Below, piece after piece: positions 1-11,218 of a stretch of DNA of 64,000 nucleotides (within the stretch, counting starts at the first letter, position 1; each line of letters starts with the position of its first letter). The translations under genes were made by a program, and so were the position numbers. The notes beneath the pieces were generated by a model, which did not search any database, was not told where the DNA came from, and saw nothing but the letters and a program-made list of their open reading frames with translations. The DNA is taken from the NCBI GenBank assembly GCA_019096065.1, contig JAGUCH010000002.1, forward strand, positions 10,428,501 to 10,492,500, read 5' to 3'. Source of the DNA: Paracyclopina nana (lineage: Eukaryota > Arthropoda > Copepoda > Cyclopoida > Cyclopettidae).

Positions 1-2270
1 CACCAGAAGCCAGCAGCTTGCCATCAGGCGACCAAGCCAATCCGCACACCTCCTGATCGTGTCCAGATAGCCTACCCACCAAATGATCCGCCACTCTTAC
101 GTCACTGTGGTGGATAGACGAAGATCTGGAGCCGCTTGAGATGACATGCTGAAAATAGTACCATTCAGGGCTATTACAATTGATAAAATGACAAGAGCAC
201 TAGGTCCATGACCAATTTTTTTCCCACCCTTATCACGCTAATACCCCAGCTTAAGTCCAAAAGAGCGCACCGTCAAATAATAGGGCTACGCGCAATACCT
301 TTCAAAAAATAGATAATGATTCTGGAGACTAAAATATATTTCCTCATTATACAAATCCCAGAGGCACCAGTTTAGGTGTTCAAGGCGAAAGAGCTGCGAC
401 GACCATACACCTTGAAATATTCAAGCGGAGCGAGAGTGAGGAGCAGTGATAGATAAAATATAAAGGTCTGCATGTACGTAGTTCGCTGCCTTAGGAATAA
501 GAACGGAGGGTCATCTTGAAAGAGAAAATTGACCAGCCACAAAATGGCTATGTTAATCAGGAAAGCAAAAAAAAATTGCGATGTCTTGTGAGCAATTGAA
601 AAAGGCAAGGAGCAAGATTTTTCATTTTTCTGATTGCCCTTTGGGATAAGCTAGAATTGTTAGGATTGCTGCTTGACTTTGTACAGGCTTCTTCACTTTT
701 TTTCTGTGAAATACGAATAAAGCACTAAAAAATCAAACAGTATCTTTCTACAAAAAAGAAACATAACAAACACCACATAGCCCACACTTTTCAAATTACT
801 TTTTCGAAAAAAGCCATAAAAATGTAAGCGCAAATATTGTTTTCCCTTTATAACATGGCTAATATGAGCGCTCGCTTCCACAAAAACCAAGATCGTCCGT
901 TCTTATTGACATCATGATCATAACATTACACTGCCCACTTGTGATAATGCATGGGAAGTTTTGGGTGGGGAAAGATTTTATGATCATTTTGGCATCAAAA
1001 GTGTAATGCTCAATTTAGGGCCAAATTAGTAAAGAAGTAAATAGAGCATTAGCTGAAAAATCTGTAAAATAAATTCAAGGATTGCATTGCTCCAAAAATA
1101 AACTCCGACTTACTTTGGCATTGTAGACTTGGAGGAGCTAGCCTACTGCGCAACTATCACACAACCTGGAAGACTTCTCAACATCAAACTGTACCTCTGC
1201 TAGTAACCTCAGTAATCTTAGCTTTTGTACATGCTGTCAGCTTCTAGCCAAATAGATCAGTTCACCACCGTAGTTCACCTCGTTCGTTCGTTAATTAATT
1301 ACAACGTCCTTCTTATCCAAGACTTTTGTTTTACCCTGCGCAATTAAAATGAAGTTGTCCAGTAACTTAGTATTGGTCAGTCAACCTTCCTTTCACTACC
1401 CCACCCCTCAGATTAATGTGAGCTGCAATTTGCCCACAAACCTTGCGGAACTTTATGTTATGATTCAAGTGAGTGGTTAAAAAATGCACACGTTACCTCG
1501 TTCCATGAAAGTGATCCCACTCTGTCGACATGTCCCGTCATGGTACGTAGCTTCTTCGTTTGCTCCACATCCCAAAGGGCCACGTTGCCGAGCGCATCCC
1601 CCACGGCAAGCAAGTTGCCCTCCTTGATCCATCGAACGGAACAAACATAGTCCTCTGGGGCCTCAAGTTGACAGAGCTGCTGTATTTCTCCGCTGCTAGC
1701 ATTCCATAGATAGACGTGAGAGCCGAGAGCCACGGCAAGCAGATTGCCGCTCGACCAGTCCAACAAGTTCAAGTAGTAGTCATTGACGATGTCTGGCGCG
1801 TCCAGGATTCGGTCGGGAGCCTGGGGTATGTGCCTGGAGCACAGAGCAAGAGGTTTTTTTTCTTGGCTTGCAGCTGGGGAAGCAAAGGCTGCCTTAGGAG
1901 TCCTCGATCTAAAGGCCATCACCTTGGCCTTATCAACGGCCTCCGCTCCTCCGTAGAGACATTCGGCCATTTGGCGTTGAAATTGCAGCTTACTCGGCGA
2001 CATGCCGGCCGCCGATTCGAGGCCAATAAGGTCGCCCTTGAGGAGGAGGAAGCGTGAGGTTTCGAAATCCGTGCCGCTTCTAGACGGGATGAAGCGATCG
2101 GCGGCCTCTCTGCCGGGCGTTCTCTCGAGCTGCCTGGGTGTGCTAGCCGCCGGTGTTCTCCGCAAGCTCTCGCTCAGCCTCTGCGGCTTTCGCGGCGTGA
2201 TCTCGAGAAGGCTGCCATTGGACGTCTCCAGGGCCTTCCGCTGCCACACGTAGGACTTTTCAGAACACAT
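1..2270 (-). CDS. CDC20: CDC20/fizzy, APC/C activator (5' part; continues off left edge)
   Basis: WD40 activator of the anaphase-promoting complex. Two exons are visible on the minus strand: about 2270-1497, and 148-1 running off the window, joined across a 1,348-bp intron (149-1496, GT-AG) in which I see no gene. The first exon carries a WQRKA segment, a C-box (DRFIPSRS), and the start of the propeller with [32 protein letters not shown] and RVGSLSWNE. The second continues with [21 protein letters not shown] and an [11 protein letters not shown] blade. These match CDC20 better than FZR1, since the stretch before the propeller is [19 protein letters not shown]. The start is uncertain: the ATG at 2270 is chosen because the 67 residues upstream to 2471 do not look like CDC20, and a short 5' exon could exist. 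The gene is head-to-head with the J-domain gene. Confidence 0.9.
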
Positions 2271-2488
2271 CCCGACGACTGCAAAAGTCTGCTGTGCGCC
2301 GAATTCAAATGACAACAACGACGCTTCGACTTTGCCCCGATCGGCCTCAAATGTGGCTGCTCGTTCGACAACAACAATGCACCATGTCAAAAGCATCCTC
2401 TTCATTTTCGCGAGAAGCCTCCACCACCAAGGCAACAACATAATAGCTCTTTGAAGGCTCGTTTTCGCCATCAGTTTGTCCTTTTCAG
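2271..2488. promoter_or_regulatory. Shared region between divergent CDC20 and J-domain genes
   Basis: The first recognisable CDC20 codons (minus) and the first recognisable J-domain exon (plus) lie about 220 bp apart, pointing away from each other. This space must hold the 5' ends of both or short undetected first exons. A TTTTCAG splice-acceptor-like sequence at 2483-2488 precedes the J-domain exon. I see no clear TATA box. The bidirectional promoter is inferred from position only. Confidence 0.4.
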
Positions 2489-5400
2489 CTGGCGGTCCTC
2501 ACAAAAACCTCTACTCGGTCCTCGGGGCCTCTCCCAAAGCCTCCGCCAAGGAGCTCAAGGTGAGCAAGATCCTGAGCCAGCAGAAATGGTGTTTGCATGT
2601 ATTTGCAGGAAGCGTTCTATGAAAAGTCCAAGAAGCTGCACCCCGACAAGCAGCCCGATGATGGCGAGGCCCCGGAGCGGTTCAGGCGCCTTGTTGCGGC
2701 CTACGAGGTGCTCGGTGATCCGACCAAGCGAAAGGCCTACGATGCCTCCATCGGCGCCGATAACTTGAGGCCGGCCAAGAGTCGGCGGCGCAGAGATGAG
2801 GCTCCTCCTCGAAACATTGAGATCGACTTGTCAGAGGCCACCATGAAGGTGGCATGGGAGGCCTACAAGGATAGATGGCGGCGGGAGGAAGAAAAGCTCA
2901 GAGCATTGGAAGAGGAAAAAATAGTAAGAGACTTCTTTTTTGTCCCAGTGCATCCTTGTCAACTTCTTCTCCTTCCCACTAGGCCTTCAGAGTCAAGTTG
3001 GACCATAAACGGAGCATTTTGCACCATCTGTCACCCGAGGAGCAAGAGTTCATCAAAGAAAGCATGCGGCTCTTTAGAAATCCCCGCCATAGTCGGCAAT
3101 TCAAAAGTAACAGCCAATCAAAAGGATCATCAACTGGGAAAGAGGGCTCAGACAACGTGAGTGACTGCGTTGAACTCTGTGCAGAGGGTATTATGCCAAA
3201 ACACCAGCCAATAAGATTGACGAAAATACTTCCGCAAAAATATGTTCAGTGCAAATCTGAACTAAAATACCTCCATTAGCCGTGAAGGGTTTAAAAGCGA
3301 GTTGAAACTTTTACATGGGTAGGCACAAAACAAACGTGTTTGGTTCAACCTCTCATGGCCACTTACTTATTGATCAATCACCATGTTAGGCCCCAGGAAA
3401 AATTCCTGTGAGGTGGGGAGAAATTTGAGAACCCAGCAACTATTTTTCATCAGAGCGTAGCAAGGAAATGAAAAATGAACGAAGGCCTAACTTTTGGTGA
3501 GGATGGTAGGGATACATTTGACCACTGTAAGCGTATACTGTTAATCCAAGTTTCGCAAGAATGTATCTCATTTCAACTAAGCAACAGTGATAATAAGCCT
3601 TTGGAGGGACTAACTTTTCCGCTAGATGGCGCTTTTGGGGCAAGTATATTTGGTAAAACTGTCGCGCGCGAAACTTGTCTCGTGATCACGAGCGGCAATT
3701 TGATTGGCTGATCTGCGGAGCCAGGCTAGAAAAATTTGGTTTCAACAATGAAAAGCTTCGAAATTTGTGTGAATTGCATATGGTTTTATGGCTTGAAAGG
3801 GTGCCATTCTATCCGTAGGTAATGTCATATCAATAAAAAATTTAGAATTAGTGCACCAAAAGCCGAAAAATACCCCATTTGTGATCGCCTATGTAGTGTA
3901 GCCATGTCAAATATACTGGGCAAAGTTGGGTGCCATCTTTAAGCTAGACACATTTTGTACAGTCGGAATAAGTTAGACACCTTTTGGCATAGTCATTTTT
4001 GGTTAGACACATTTTTCATGACTGTCATGTTTTAGCATAGACACCTTTTTGCATAGTTGGATTTTGTTAGAAAGTCAAGATGTTTTAATTTAGACACACT
4101 AGCATAGTACTTTTAGGTTAGACAAATCTGAATAACTGGTATGCTTTAAGTTAGACACCTTTTGGCATAGCACTTTTAAAGTAGACACCATTTTTGTGAC
4201 AGGAACATTTTAGGTTAGACAACTTTTGGTACAGTACTTTTAGTTTAGACACATCAAGACCTTTTAGGTTAGACACCTTTTGGTACAGTACTTTTAGCTT
4301 AGACACACCAAGACGTTTTAGGTTAGACACACCAAGACGTTTTAGGTTAGACACCTTTTGATACAGTACTCACATTGACTTGGCAAAGGACCTAACCCAA
4401 ACTACTTGCAACACCCAAAAATTATATATTTTCTGAAAGCTTATGTCCCAAGGGTTCATTTGGTGATAAAATAAAAATCCTGGCCTTTAGCTTCCAATAA
4501 TATAAAACGTTTATATACATAAAAACGTTTTGCACAAAAACGGCTCATTTTTTGGGGATAGTTAGCTTCAATGACCCCCACTAAAATTCAAAAATAAAAC
4601 TTAAGTTACTTCATAGTAAAATGGCTAGGATGAACAGAAACGGAGATATAGCTATGCTAAAAGTTGATTACTGCCACCTTGATTAATGTTGCTTAATAAG
4701 TTTGGCAACAAATATCTCATTTTGGGTGCATTTTACAGACTTGCTTATGAAATAAGAAAAGTTAGATCTCCTTTTTTATGAGGGGGTCACTGCCATTAAT
4801 AATCTCATAAAATAATAAACTGTAGGTGCTAGACGTTTTTGAAAATTTTATGTTATGGGAAGCCATAGGCCAGGATTTTTAAATTGCTACCAAATGACCC
4901 CTAAGAACATATGCTTTCAGAAAATGTATATTTTTTGGGTGTTGTTAAGAGTTTGGGTTAGGACCTTCTTCAAGTCAATGTGCACTTTTAGCTTAGACAC
5001 ACCAAGACGTTTTAGGTTAGACACCTTTTGGCATAGCACTATTAGATAAGACATGTCAAGACACACCCCACTTGAAAAGTCCCTGATAATTCTTTTATGA
5101 AAATCATAATGATGCATTAATTAATCATAATTCGAAGTAATGTAAAAGAGCAATACTAGTTTTATGCAAAATGCCAACAATTTGTCTACTTTCTTGAATA
5201 AGCTCTTGTCACTCTGACGAATTACTGACGAACCAAATTTTGAAAATTTGAAAACAATGAAACCCTAAAACTGCAAAGCCTGAAGCTAAAACCCAGCTTG
5301 AACCAAATTATGAAAAACTTGAAAAAGCTTGAAACCCAAAAAATGCAAAGCTTGATAACCCAGTGTCTAACCTAAAACGTCTTGGTGTGTCTAAGCTAAA

Positions 5401-6853
5401 AGTACTATACCAAAAGGTGTCTAACCTAAAACATCTTGGTGTGTCTAGGCTAAAAGTACTGTACCAAAAGGTGTCTAACCTAAAACGTCTTGGTGTGTCT
5501 AAGCTAAAAGTACTGTACCAAAAGGTGTCTAACCTAAAACGTCTTGGTGTGTCTAAGCTAAAAGTACTGTACCAAAAGGTGTCTAACCTAAAACATACTA
5601 GTCACTAATTTGTGTCTACTCAAAAAGTACTGTGCCAAAAGGTGTCTATCATAAAGTATACTAGTCCATGAAATCTGTCTACGCTAAAAGTGCTATGCCA
5701 AAAGGGGTCTAAATAAAAATATCTTGACTTTCTAACAAAATCCAACTATGCCAAAAGGTGTCTACACTAAAGCATAGACGTTGTCTAACCTAAAGTAACT
5801 TGGCGTGTCTAACTTAAAACGACTTGACTTTCTAACATAAAAAGTTCACCCGGCAAAGTTGCCGGGCTAGATGGCGCATGGAATCTGGCGACTTTACGCC
5901 TTTGGCTTATTGCAGGATTTTCGTAAGCTCGATTTTTCTTTGACTATGGTTAAGGCAAATAAGTGCAGATTTTTGCTAAAGTGCTCTTGACATTGGTCTC
6001 AACAGTGCAACATAGTGCAACAAGTAAGGCTTCTCTCTCGATTACTTCATAATTAGGTTACCTGAATTGTAAAGGTTTTAGTCTCTCCCGCTTCAGCTCC
6101 CAATTTGATTTACTCGCTCCACTCACATTATCCGAGGAGGCAAAGCACGTCTCCCCTTGATATTCTTTAAACATACTCATCCCCAGACAAATGTAGAAAA
6201 CGTACATCTGGTTTTCCTTCCTAGGAGGATCAGACAAAAGCTAGTCAAACTTCAGCCGAAGAGGCGGATGATGGCAAAGGCGCATCACAAGAGCTCTTGG
6301 ATGAGGTTTTGCGTAAAAGCAACGAGATAAGACGTGATTGGGAAGCAGACATGAATCGGAGAAAAGCGAATCAGGTGAAGTCCTTACATCTTTTGTTAAC
6401 GCCAGTGAATTTTATTTCGGTATTAAGCTCTACAAATTATGCACTCAACAGATTTTGCTGAAAAGTTCTCAATATACTGGCTAAAATTTGAGTGCAACCT
6501 AAACTAGATTCCTAGGAGTGCTAATTAGAGAATTCACCTAAGTACGAGCCTTGCTTGACCACCTAAACCTTTCTTGGTCAATCAACCCTTGCAATTTTTC
6601 GCCATTATAAAAATACCGAAAAGCGATTTCCAGTAGAACTGACAGAAGTTTTTTTCGTATCACATTTCACAATAACTATTTTTTTTTTTGACAGGATCAT
6701 AACAATGGCATCAGTGGTCAAGTTAAAATTGTTCTTCCACTTGTGTTTGTTTGTCTTCTTATGATTTTTTACGATAGGTTCTGCAATACTGATGTAAGCT
6801 CTGAGAGTTCATATGTATATTTAAGAAGCCTAAGCGAGGAAAAAAAGAAGTGA
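2489..6853 (+). CDS. J-domain (DnaJ/Hsp40) protein with C-terminal membrane anchor
   Basis: Hsp70 co-chaperone. Exons read: about 2489-2559, 2609-2923, 2983-3156, 6225-6374 and 6695-6853, all with GT-AG borders and matching phases. The J domain spans the first two exons, with helix I (NLYSVLGASPKASAKELK), the HPD motif in KKLHPDKQ, and a typical end (YEVLGDPTKRKAYD). A charged middle follows. The last exon has one hydrophobic segment (VKIVLPLVFVCLLMIFY) and a short polar tail ending EEKKK. An N-terminal J domain plus one C-terminal membrane span recalls DNAJC30-like or other tail-anchored J proteins, but I cannot assign the subfamily. The initiator ATG is not resolved: the frame upstream of 2489 stays open for about ten codons to a TGA without ATG. 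The third intron is 3 kb and holds a foldback-type element (3928-5851). Confidence 0.82.
3387..3497. repeat. Degenerate copy of the 58.5-kb palindromic MITE
   Basis: The sequence begins TTAGGCCCCAGGAAAAATTCC and ends AGGCCTAACTTTT. It contains the AAATTTGAGAACC...AGCAACTATTTTT stretch also found at 58468-58657. It is an eroded relative, in the third intron of the J-domain gene. Confidence 0.6.
3590..3927 (+). repeat. Interspersed repeat, left half (interrupted by the 3928-5851 element)
   Basis: The stretch with GCGCGCGAAACTTGTCTCGTGATCACG, GGATCAG-type and TTTTGGTGCACTAA-type words recurs in inverted orientation at 14040-14830 in the IDE intron, and partly at 34749-34858 in the AOAH intron. 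After the inserted element the same repeat resumes at 5861 (GCCGGGCTAGATGG). No coding capacity is visible. Confidence 0.7.
3928..5851. mobile_element. Foldback-type element with inverted terminal tandem arrays
   Basis: Both ends are arrays of a roughly 54-bp unit built from TCTAACCTAAAACGTCTTGG and CTAAGCTAAAAGTACTGTACC. The left array (about 3940-4370, plus a partial at 4980-5060) is the reverse complement of the right array (about 5363-5830). The middle is AT-rich and has no ORF. The element starts GGGTG and ends CACCC, and is flanked on both sides by the same 9 bp, GGCAAAGTT (3919-3927 and 5852-5860). The flanking DNA matches an uninterrupted repeat copy at about 14060-14110, so the insertion borders are well supported. 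A 9-bp duplication fits foldback or Mutator-like elements. No transposase is present. Confidence 0.8.
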
Positions 6854-7083
6854 GCAAAACTTGATATGAAAAAAATAAAAATCTTGCACCATTAATTAAG
6901 TCATGTGACTGAAACCGTATTTTGAGATCTTTTAAAAAACTAAAGTAGTAGAGTTGTGAGTGGCCGTTCATGCTGAGGGGGCTGAGATGCTCTCACGCTC
7001 AAACACCGCCACAGGGTAAAATATGGGCTATTTTTGTAGTAAAACTGTTCTGTCCTTGCTTTAACATCACCTTAAATATAATA

Positions 7084-7208
7084 TAGGATTATACATACAC
7101 CTCTAGGCTGGAGGATAACACGAATTATTTTTTAGTGTCAAGTGACAGATCACGCGACACTAAAAAATAATTCGTGTTATCCGACAGCCTAGAGGTGTAT
7201 AATCCTAT
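7084..7208. mobile_element. Short near-perfect palindrome (MITE-like)
   Basis: Two arms of about 53 bp (7084-7138 and 7155-7208) are almost exact reverse complements, from AGGATTATACA...CCTCTAGGCTG to the matching CAGCCTAGAGGTGTATAATCC. The spacer is about 16 bp. It lies just downstream of the J-domain gene. No coding. Confidence 0.8.
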
Positions 7209-7239
7209 TACTATTAGCTGCCCCCTATCATTTCAAGCA

Positions 7240-7900
7240 TTGGCTAAAATTGAATTTAGGAAAGTTTTTTAGGCTTGATTTTTGCAATATATGCCTTAAA
7301 TTTAGCGATTCGCTTTATAGGGAACAAAAGACAAACAAAATGCAATAGATGGGGCGGAATTTTTGGTTCCTTTGGCGTGCGTGTAAGCGGGCGTAGCAAT
7401 TGCGAAAAAATAGTGCTTCTGACTAAAAGTAAACAAAACGTTTTTTGGAATTGTTGGGAACAAAATGGCAAAGAGAATGCTTATTTTGAGCTTGTAACAG
7501 CACAATTGATTCAAGGATTAAATTGGTACCATTTTGAGTAAGATTCATGAAAGTCAAGGAATTTTGGATCATGAGTCACATCATATCCAGACCTGAGCAT
7601 GATGGATCAAATCAGAAGAAATAGCCTGACTTTTTGTAGCTCTGCTCTGTGTGAGTTCAAAACAAAAAAGTTCATCTGGTGTGGATTCAATAAAAATGGC
7701 CAATTTATCTGCAAATTAGCCATTACTTGTAATAAGTTGAGGAAACAAAATTTTCTGGTAATCATGATTGCCATGCTATAGTTGTTGTACTGGCACGGAA
7801 AAACTGGGAAAACGCAAGCCTTAAAGTAGCAATTTTGCAAATAGTTCTTGAAAAAAGTGGCAAAATCTTTGATTCTTAATAGGCTCCTCACTCATAACAA
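7240..7900. repeat. Interspersed repeat family, copy 1
   Basis: The segment is recognisable by AATGCAATAGATGG, TTGGTTCCTTTGGCG, TGGTACCATTTTGAG and GGATCATGAGTCACATCATA. It recurs in inverted orientation at about 15340-15850 and 35640-35930. No protein resemblance was seen in any frame. Confidence 0.75.
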
Positions 7901-8497
7901 TAACAATCAACTAGCGAGGCAGCTATCGGACGTTCGTCATCAAAATAGTAGGTGAAAATCTTGCCATTGAGGGATCGAGATATTACTACTTTTTAATTTT
8001 GCCTTAAAAAAGGTACATCGCCTTTATTCAATTTTCGCCTACATTACGGCCCGAATTTTTCCGCTAGGCGTCGCTCAAATGTTTTGAATGAGGAGTCAAT
8101 GATGAAAAATAGGTGTTCAATAGAAGTGAAAAGCTTAAAATGGTGAGTATTGTTTGTTTCTTCTGTGAAACCAATTCAGCATTAAATCAGAACAGAGATT
8201 ATGAACACTTTTAGTTATTGCCTCCCAACGCACAGCAGAGCGCGACCAACCAAAATTTATGCCTCTCACCACCAGCCTGAATATGCCTCTTCTTTTATCA
8301 CCCTATTGCAAATAGCGAGCGTGAGCTCATCAAAGCTGACCCAGTGGTCTTGCTATTAACATGCGCCGGTTGCCATTGCATTGCGTCTTGCCACCATGCG
8401 GCGCCGGCCCGTACGGCCATGTTGTTGCAGCGCTCGCTACTCGCCAGTTTACTGCAGTAGCTATTTTAACCAGCTCCTATGCTTTATTTTCACAATT
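7901..8497. other. Intergenic, nothing recognised
   Basis: AT-rich spacer with a short GC-rich patch near 8360-8440. I see no gene, RNA or clear repeat. Confidence 0.5.
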
Positions 8498-8757
8498 GAA
8501 TTAATGGCTTAGTGGTAGAGCGTCGGCGCGCCAGCCGGGTGCCCTCGGTTCGATTCTTACCACCTTCTTCCTTTTTTTCGTTGATATTCAAATAAAATAG
8601 GTGGCGCAAGGATCAAGTGAGGTGTAATGATCGTTATCCACTTGTAGATGCATAATGTTCATTATCCTCCTCTAGATCAAACAACAATGAAAAATCATGG
8701 AAATTATATGGTCGCAACTTATGTACTGCTCAGCAGTCTCAGCTAATAGTAATAAAG
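8498..8757 (+). repeat. tRNA-derived SINE-like copy (plus orientation)
   Basis: The head has a box A-like GGCTTAGTGGTAGAGCG and a box B-like GGTTCGATTC about 50 bp apart. A tail with TTATCCACTTGTAGATGCATAA and CTGAGC-type words follows. The same sequence lies in reverse orientation at 9483-9830. The tRNA fold is degenerate (the T arm does not close), so this is read as a SINE head and not a working tRNA gene. Confidence 0.65.
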
Positions 8758-9482
8758 ATTTTAGATGTTGAACAGTTTTCTCATTTTAACCAAAAAGTCC
8801 CATAAAGTCATAAGCACTATTGAAAATATTTTAATGCAAAGTTTACATCAACAAAACTCCTGTTATTTTACATTAGTATGTTAAGATGGATCCAAACAAC
8901 AAAAAGTAAGGCCAATTAGGTACTTTTTTGATGCATCATCAGTATGCTTGGGATCTGGGTACGTAGTGGTTAAGTGCTGAAGTGCTGAAATGAATCTTTT
9001 TACCTCAACTTTTATTAAAATTAGCCAAAATATTATAGATTAACCCTTTCATCTTTTTAAATATGTCAACCTTATTAACAGAAAGCTACCTGACAGCAAT
9101 ATATAATGAATTTCTTAATTTTTCTTAACTCATGTCCTGGTATTAGTTATGTCATCTGAATGCAGGGTTCATCCCCAAATATAAAATCTGGGTAAATTTC
9201 ATTCCAAATTATTTATTATTGTTCTTTTGCATCAAATTGATGTAATAATTGAATATATCTTTTAAAGACTCAATGTAACACTTGATATTGAGTCAGTATA
9301 TTTTTTATTGAGAATGGATGCATATTTGAACAACATCCCTGAATAAGATTTGGTTTCAATTATCTCATTGACTGTTCACTCTTTCAAATGTTTTATAATC
9401 TATAATAAGTAAATTCACCCTGTTGAAGAAAATATATTGTAAGAAATCCTATTTAAAGCCAGGATAAAGAAGTTTTATATTA

Positions 9483-9830
9483 CTATTAGCTGAGACGTCT
9501 GAGCAGTACATAAGTTGCGACCATATAATTTCCATAATTTTTCATTGTTGTTTGACCTAGAGGAGGATAATGAACATTATGCATCTACAAGTGGATAATG
9601 TAACAATACTGTCCTGATGACGAGTCCATATGAGCTCATGAGCACTCAAATGAAATATAATCGAGTGGCGAAGCCACGAGTGATCTGGAATTTTACCACC
9701 TATTTTATTTAAATATCAAGGAAACAACGAAAAAAAGGAAGGAGGTAGTAAGAATCGAACCCAGGGCACCTGGCTGGGGCGCCGATGCACTACCTCTGAG
9801 CCATAAAGCATTAAATCGATTGTAAACAAT
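9483..9830 (-). repeat. tRNA-derived SINE-like copy (minus orientation)
   Basis: This is the reverse complement of the copy at 8498-8757, with box B visible as GAATCGAACC. It carries an extra segment of about 95 bp (9603-9698) that includes a small GTGGC-GAA-GCCAC hairpin and a CTGATGA word. The two copies face each other across about 725 bp of AT-rich DNA. Confidence 0.65.
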
Positions 9831-10254
9831 CATGCTAGATGGCACCACTGTGAGGCAGTACAGCTGTTTACGCATGACGCTTTGACCAAGATGATCTAGC
9901 TTTGCCGGAAAAGTGAAAAAAATATTTTAAGGTTACGCACTCAAAAGCTGCTAAAAGTTGCCAGTATTTTCATAAAACAGCCCAAATCACTAATTAAGTG
10001 ATGAAAAAAGTTTATATCTGGTAGCGCCATAAAAGCCAACATTATTTAACTCTGCTCTGATTGGTCTAAAAAAGGCGGCAAATTTCAAATTACATTGCAA
10101 TTGAAGAACTTAAGCATTTTCCCGCTTTTTTCTGCTGATTGGCCTGATTTTTTTTAACTAAGTAGCATATAATGTAATAGGAATCAAATATTATTTATCA
10201 AATTTTTGAGAAATCATATGGGAAGGCCGTTTTTTGGCAAATTTCGAAGTGCTA

Positions 10255-10335
10255 TTTAGCTGCCTCTGTAGTGAACATACTACACGGCTTTTCACGCTAG
10301 GGTGCGCTGACTGTACTACGTAACAGACGCCATCG
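10255..10335. repeat. Short dispersed repeat, copy 1
   Basis: The sequence around CATACTACACGGCTTTTCACG and GACTGTACTACGTAACAGA recurs nearly unchanged in reverse orientation at 36021-36097 in the AOAH intron. Confidence 0.75.
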
Positions 10336-11218
10336 TTCCTTATATGGCTTATCTAGTTTTGCCCTTATCATTAACGCTAACATTGATGCGATCCCAGCGG
10401 CCTTAACATTTGGATTTTTAAGCTGACACTGCTTGAGAAAGAAACTGAGTTTTTGCCCGTTTTTGCGACTGGAGAAGCATTTCAAAATAATGACCCAAGC
10501 AAATAAGTGTTATCAATTTTTTAAGGATTTCTTCATGACGGAAAATAGAATGCACAGTGGTTGAAAATTCCGCTTTCACGCCCATCCCTAAAGAGTCGCG
10601 AAATCGACGTAGCACCTATTTCTTATAGCCGTAAGCTAAAAACAGCTCCTCATTCCGCGCCTTTCCGCGCCCAATTTTAATTCATTATCCTGCAACCATC
10701 TTTCCAAAAATAGACTAAATCCAAGACAAATTGATTTCTACGGCAAATTGTTATCTTTATCTGACAGTGCACACTAATTTGGACACTTTTGATAGCCTAG
10801 AAGTCATTCAAATAAGAAGCTGAAAATTGGGCTTCAAATGAGAATTTGGCAATTTGACGGAATTTCTTGTGAGCGCAAAAACGGCCTTTTTTCCACTGTG
10901 GAATGGTTTTAAAACTATAATAAACACAAGACACTCAGTATCAAGATGTTAGAGTCCTGATGCTTCGCGTAAGTAAAAAAAGTAACCATATATTCATAAT
11001 AATTATTCGCCCTAAAAAAGTAGCTCGACTCATCAAAACAAAATATGAGTTTTTTATGTAAGTCTCTGAGTTTGACCAGAGAGCTTCTGCTAATTTGCGG
11101 CGTTTTTGAGGCTCAAGAGGATTTAATTGACAAACGTTCTTTCAAGCAAATTTGTTCTTTGCCAAATTCTCGACTAGGCCGATCCCGGCTCTTTTCGGCG
11201 ACTTATCAATAAGCTTTC
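10336..11218. other. Region upstream of IDE, nothing recognised
   Basis: AT-rich sequence without a convincing gene. It must hold the IDE promoter and 5' UTR, but no core-promoter motif stands out. Confidence 0.4.

Noticed and set aside
2271..2471. N-terminal extension of CDC20 (MAKTSLQRAIMLL...)
   Set aside because: Open frame but unlike any CDC20 N terminus; it runs into the divergent gene's 5' region.
5363..5608. Repeat protein (VSNLKRLGVSKLKVLYQK)
   Set aside because: Translation of the 54-bp terminal array of the foldback element; the opposite arm gives the same peptide on the other strand.
8504..8570. Functional tRNA gene
   Set aside because: Box A and box B words are present but the T stem and acceptor stem do not pair; it is part of a repeat with a second copy.
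9611..9665. Possible hammerhead ribozyme (CTGATGA followed by a hairpin)
   Set aside because: The CTGATGA core is present, but the closing GAAA does not directly follow a stem II and no cleavable stem III/NUH site could be arranged.
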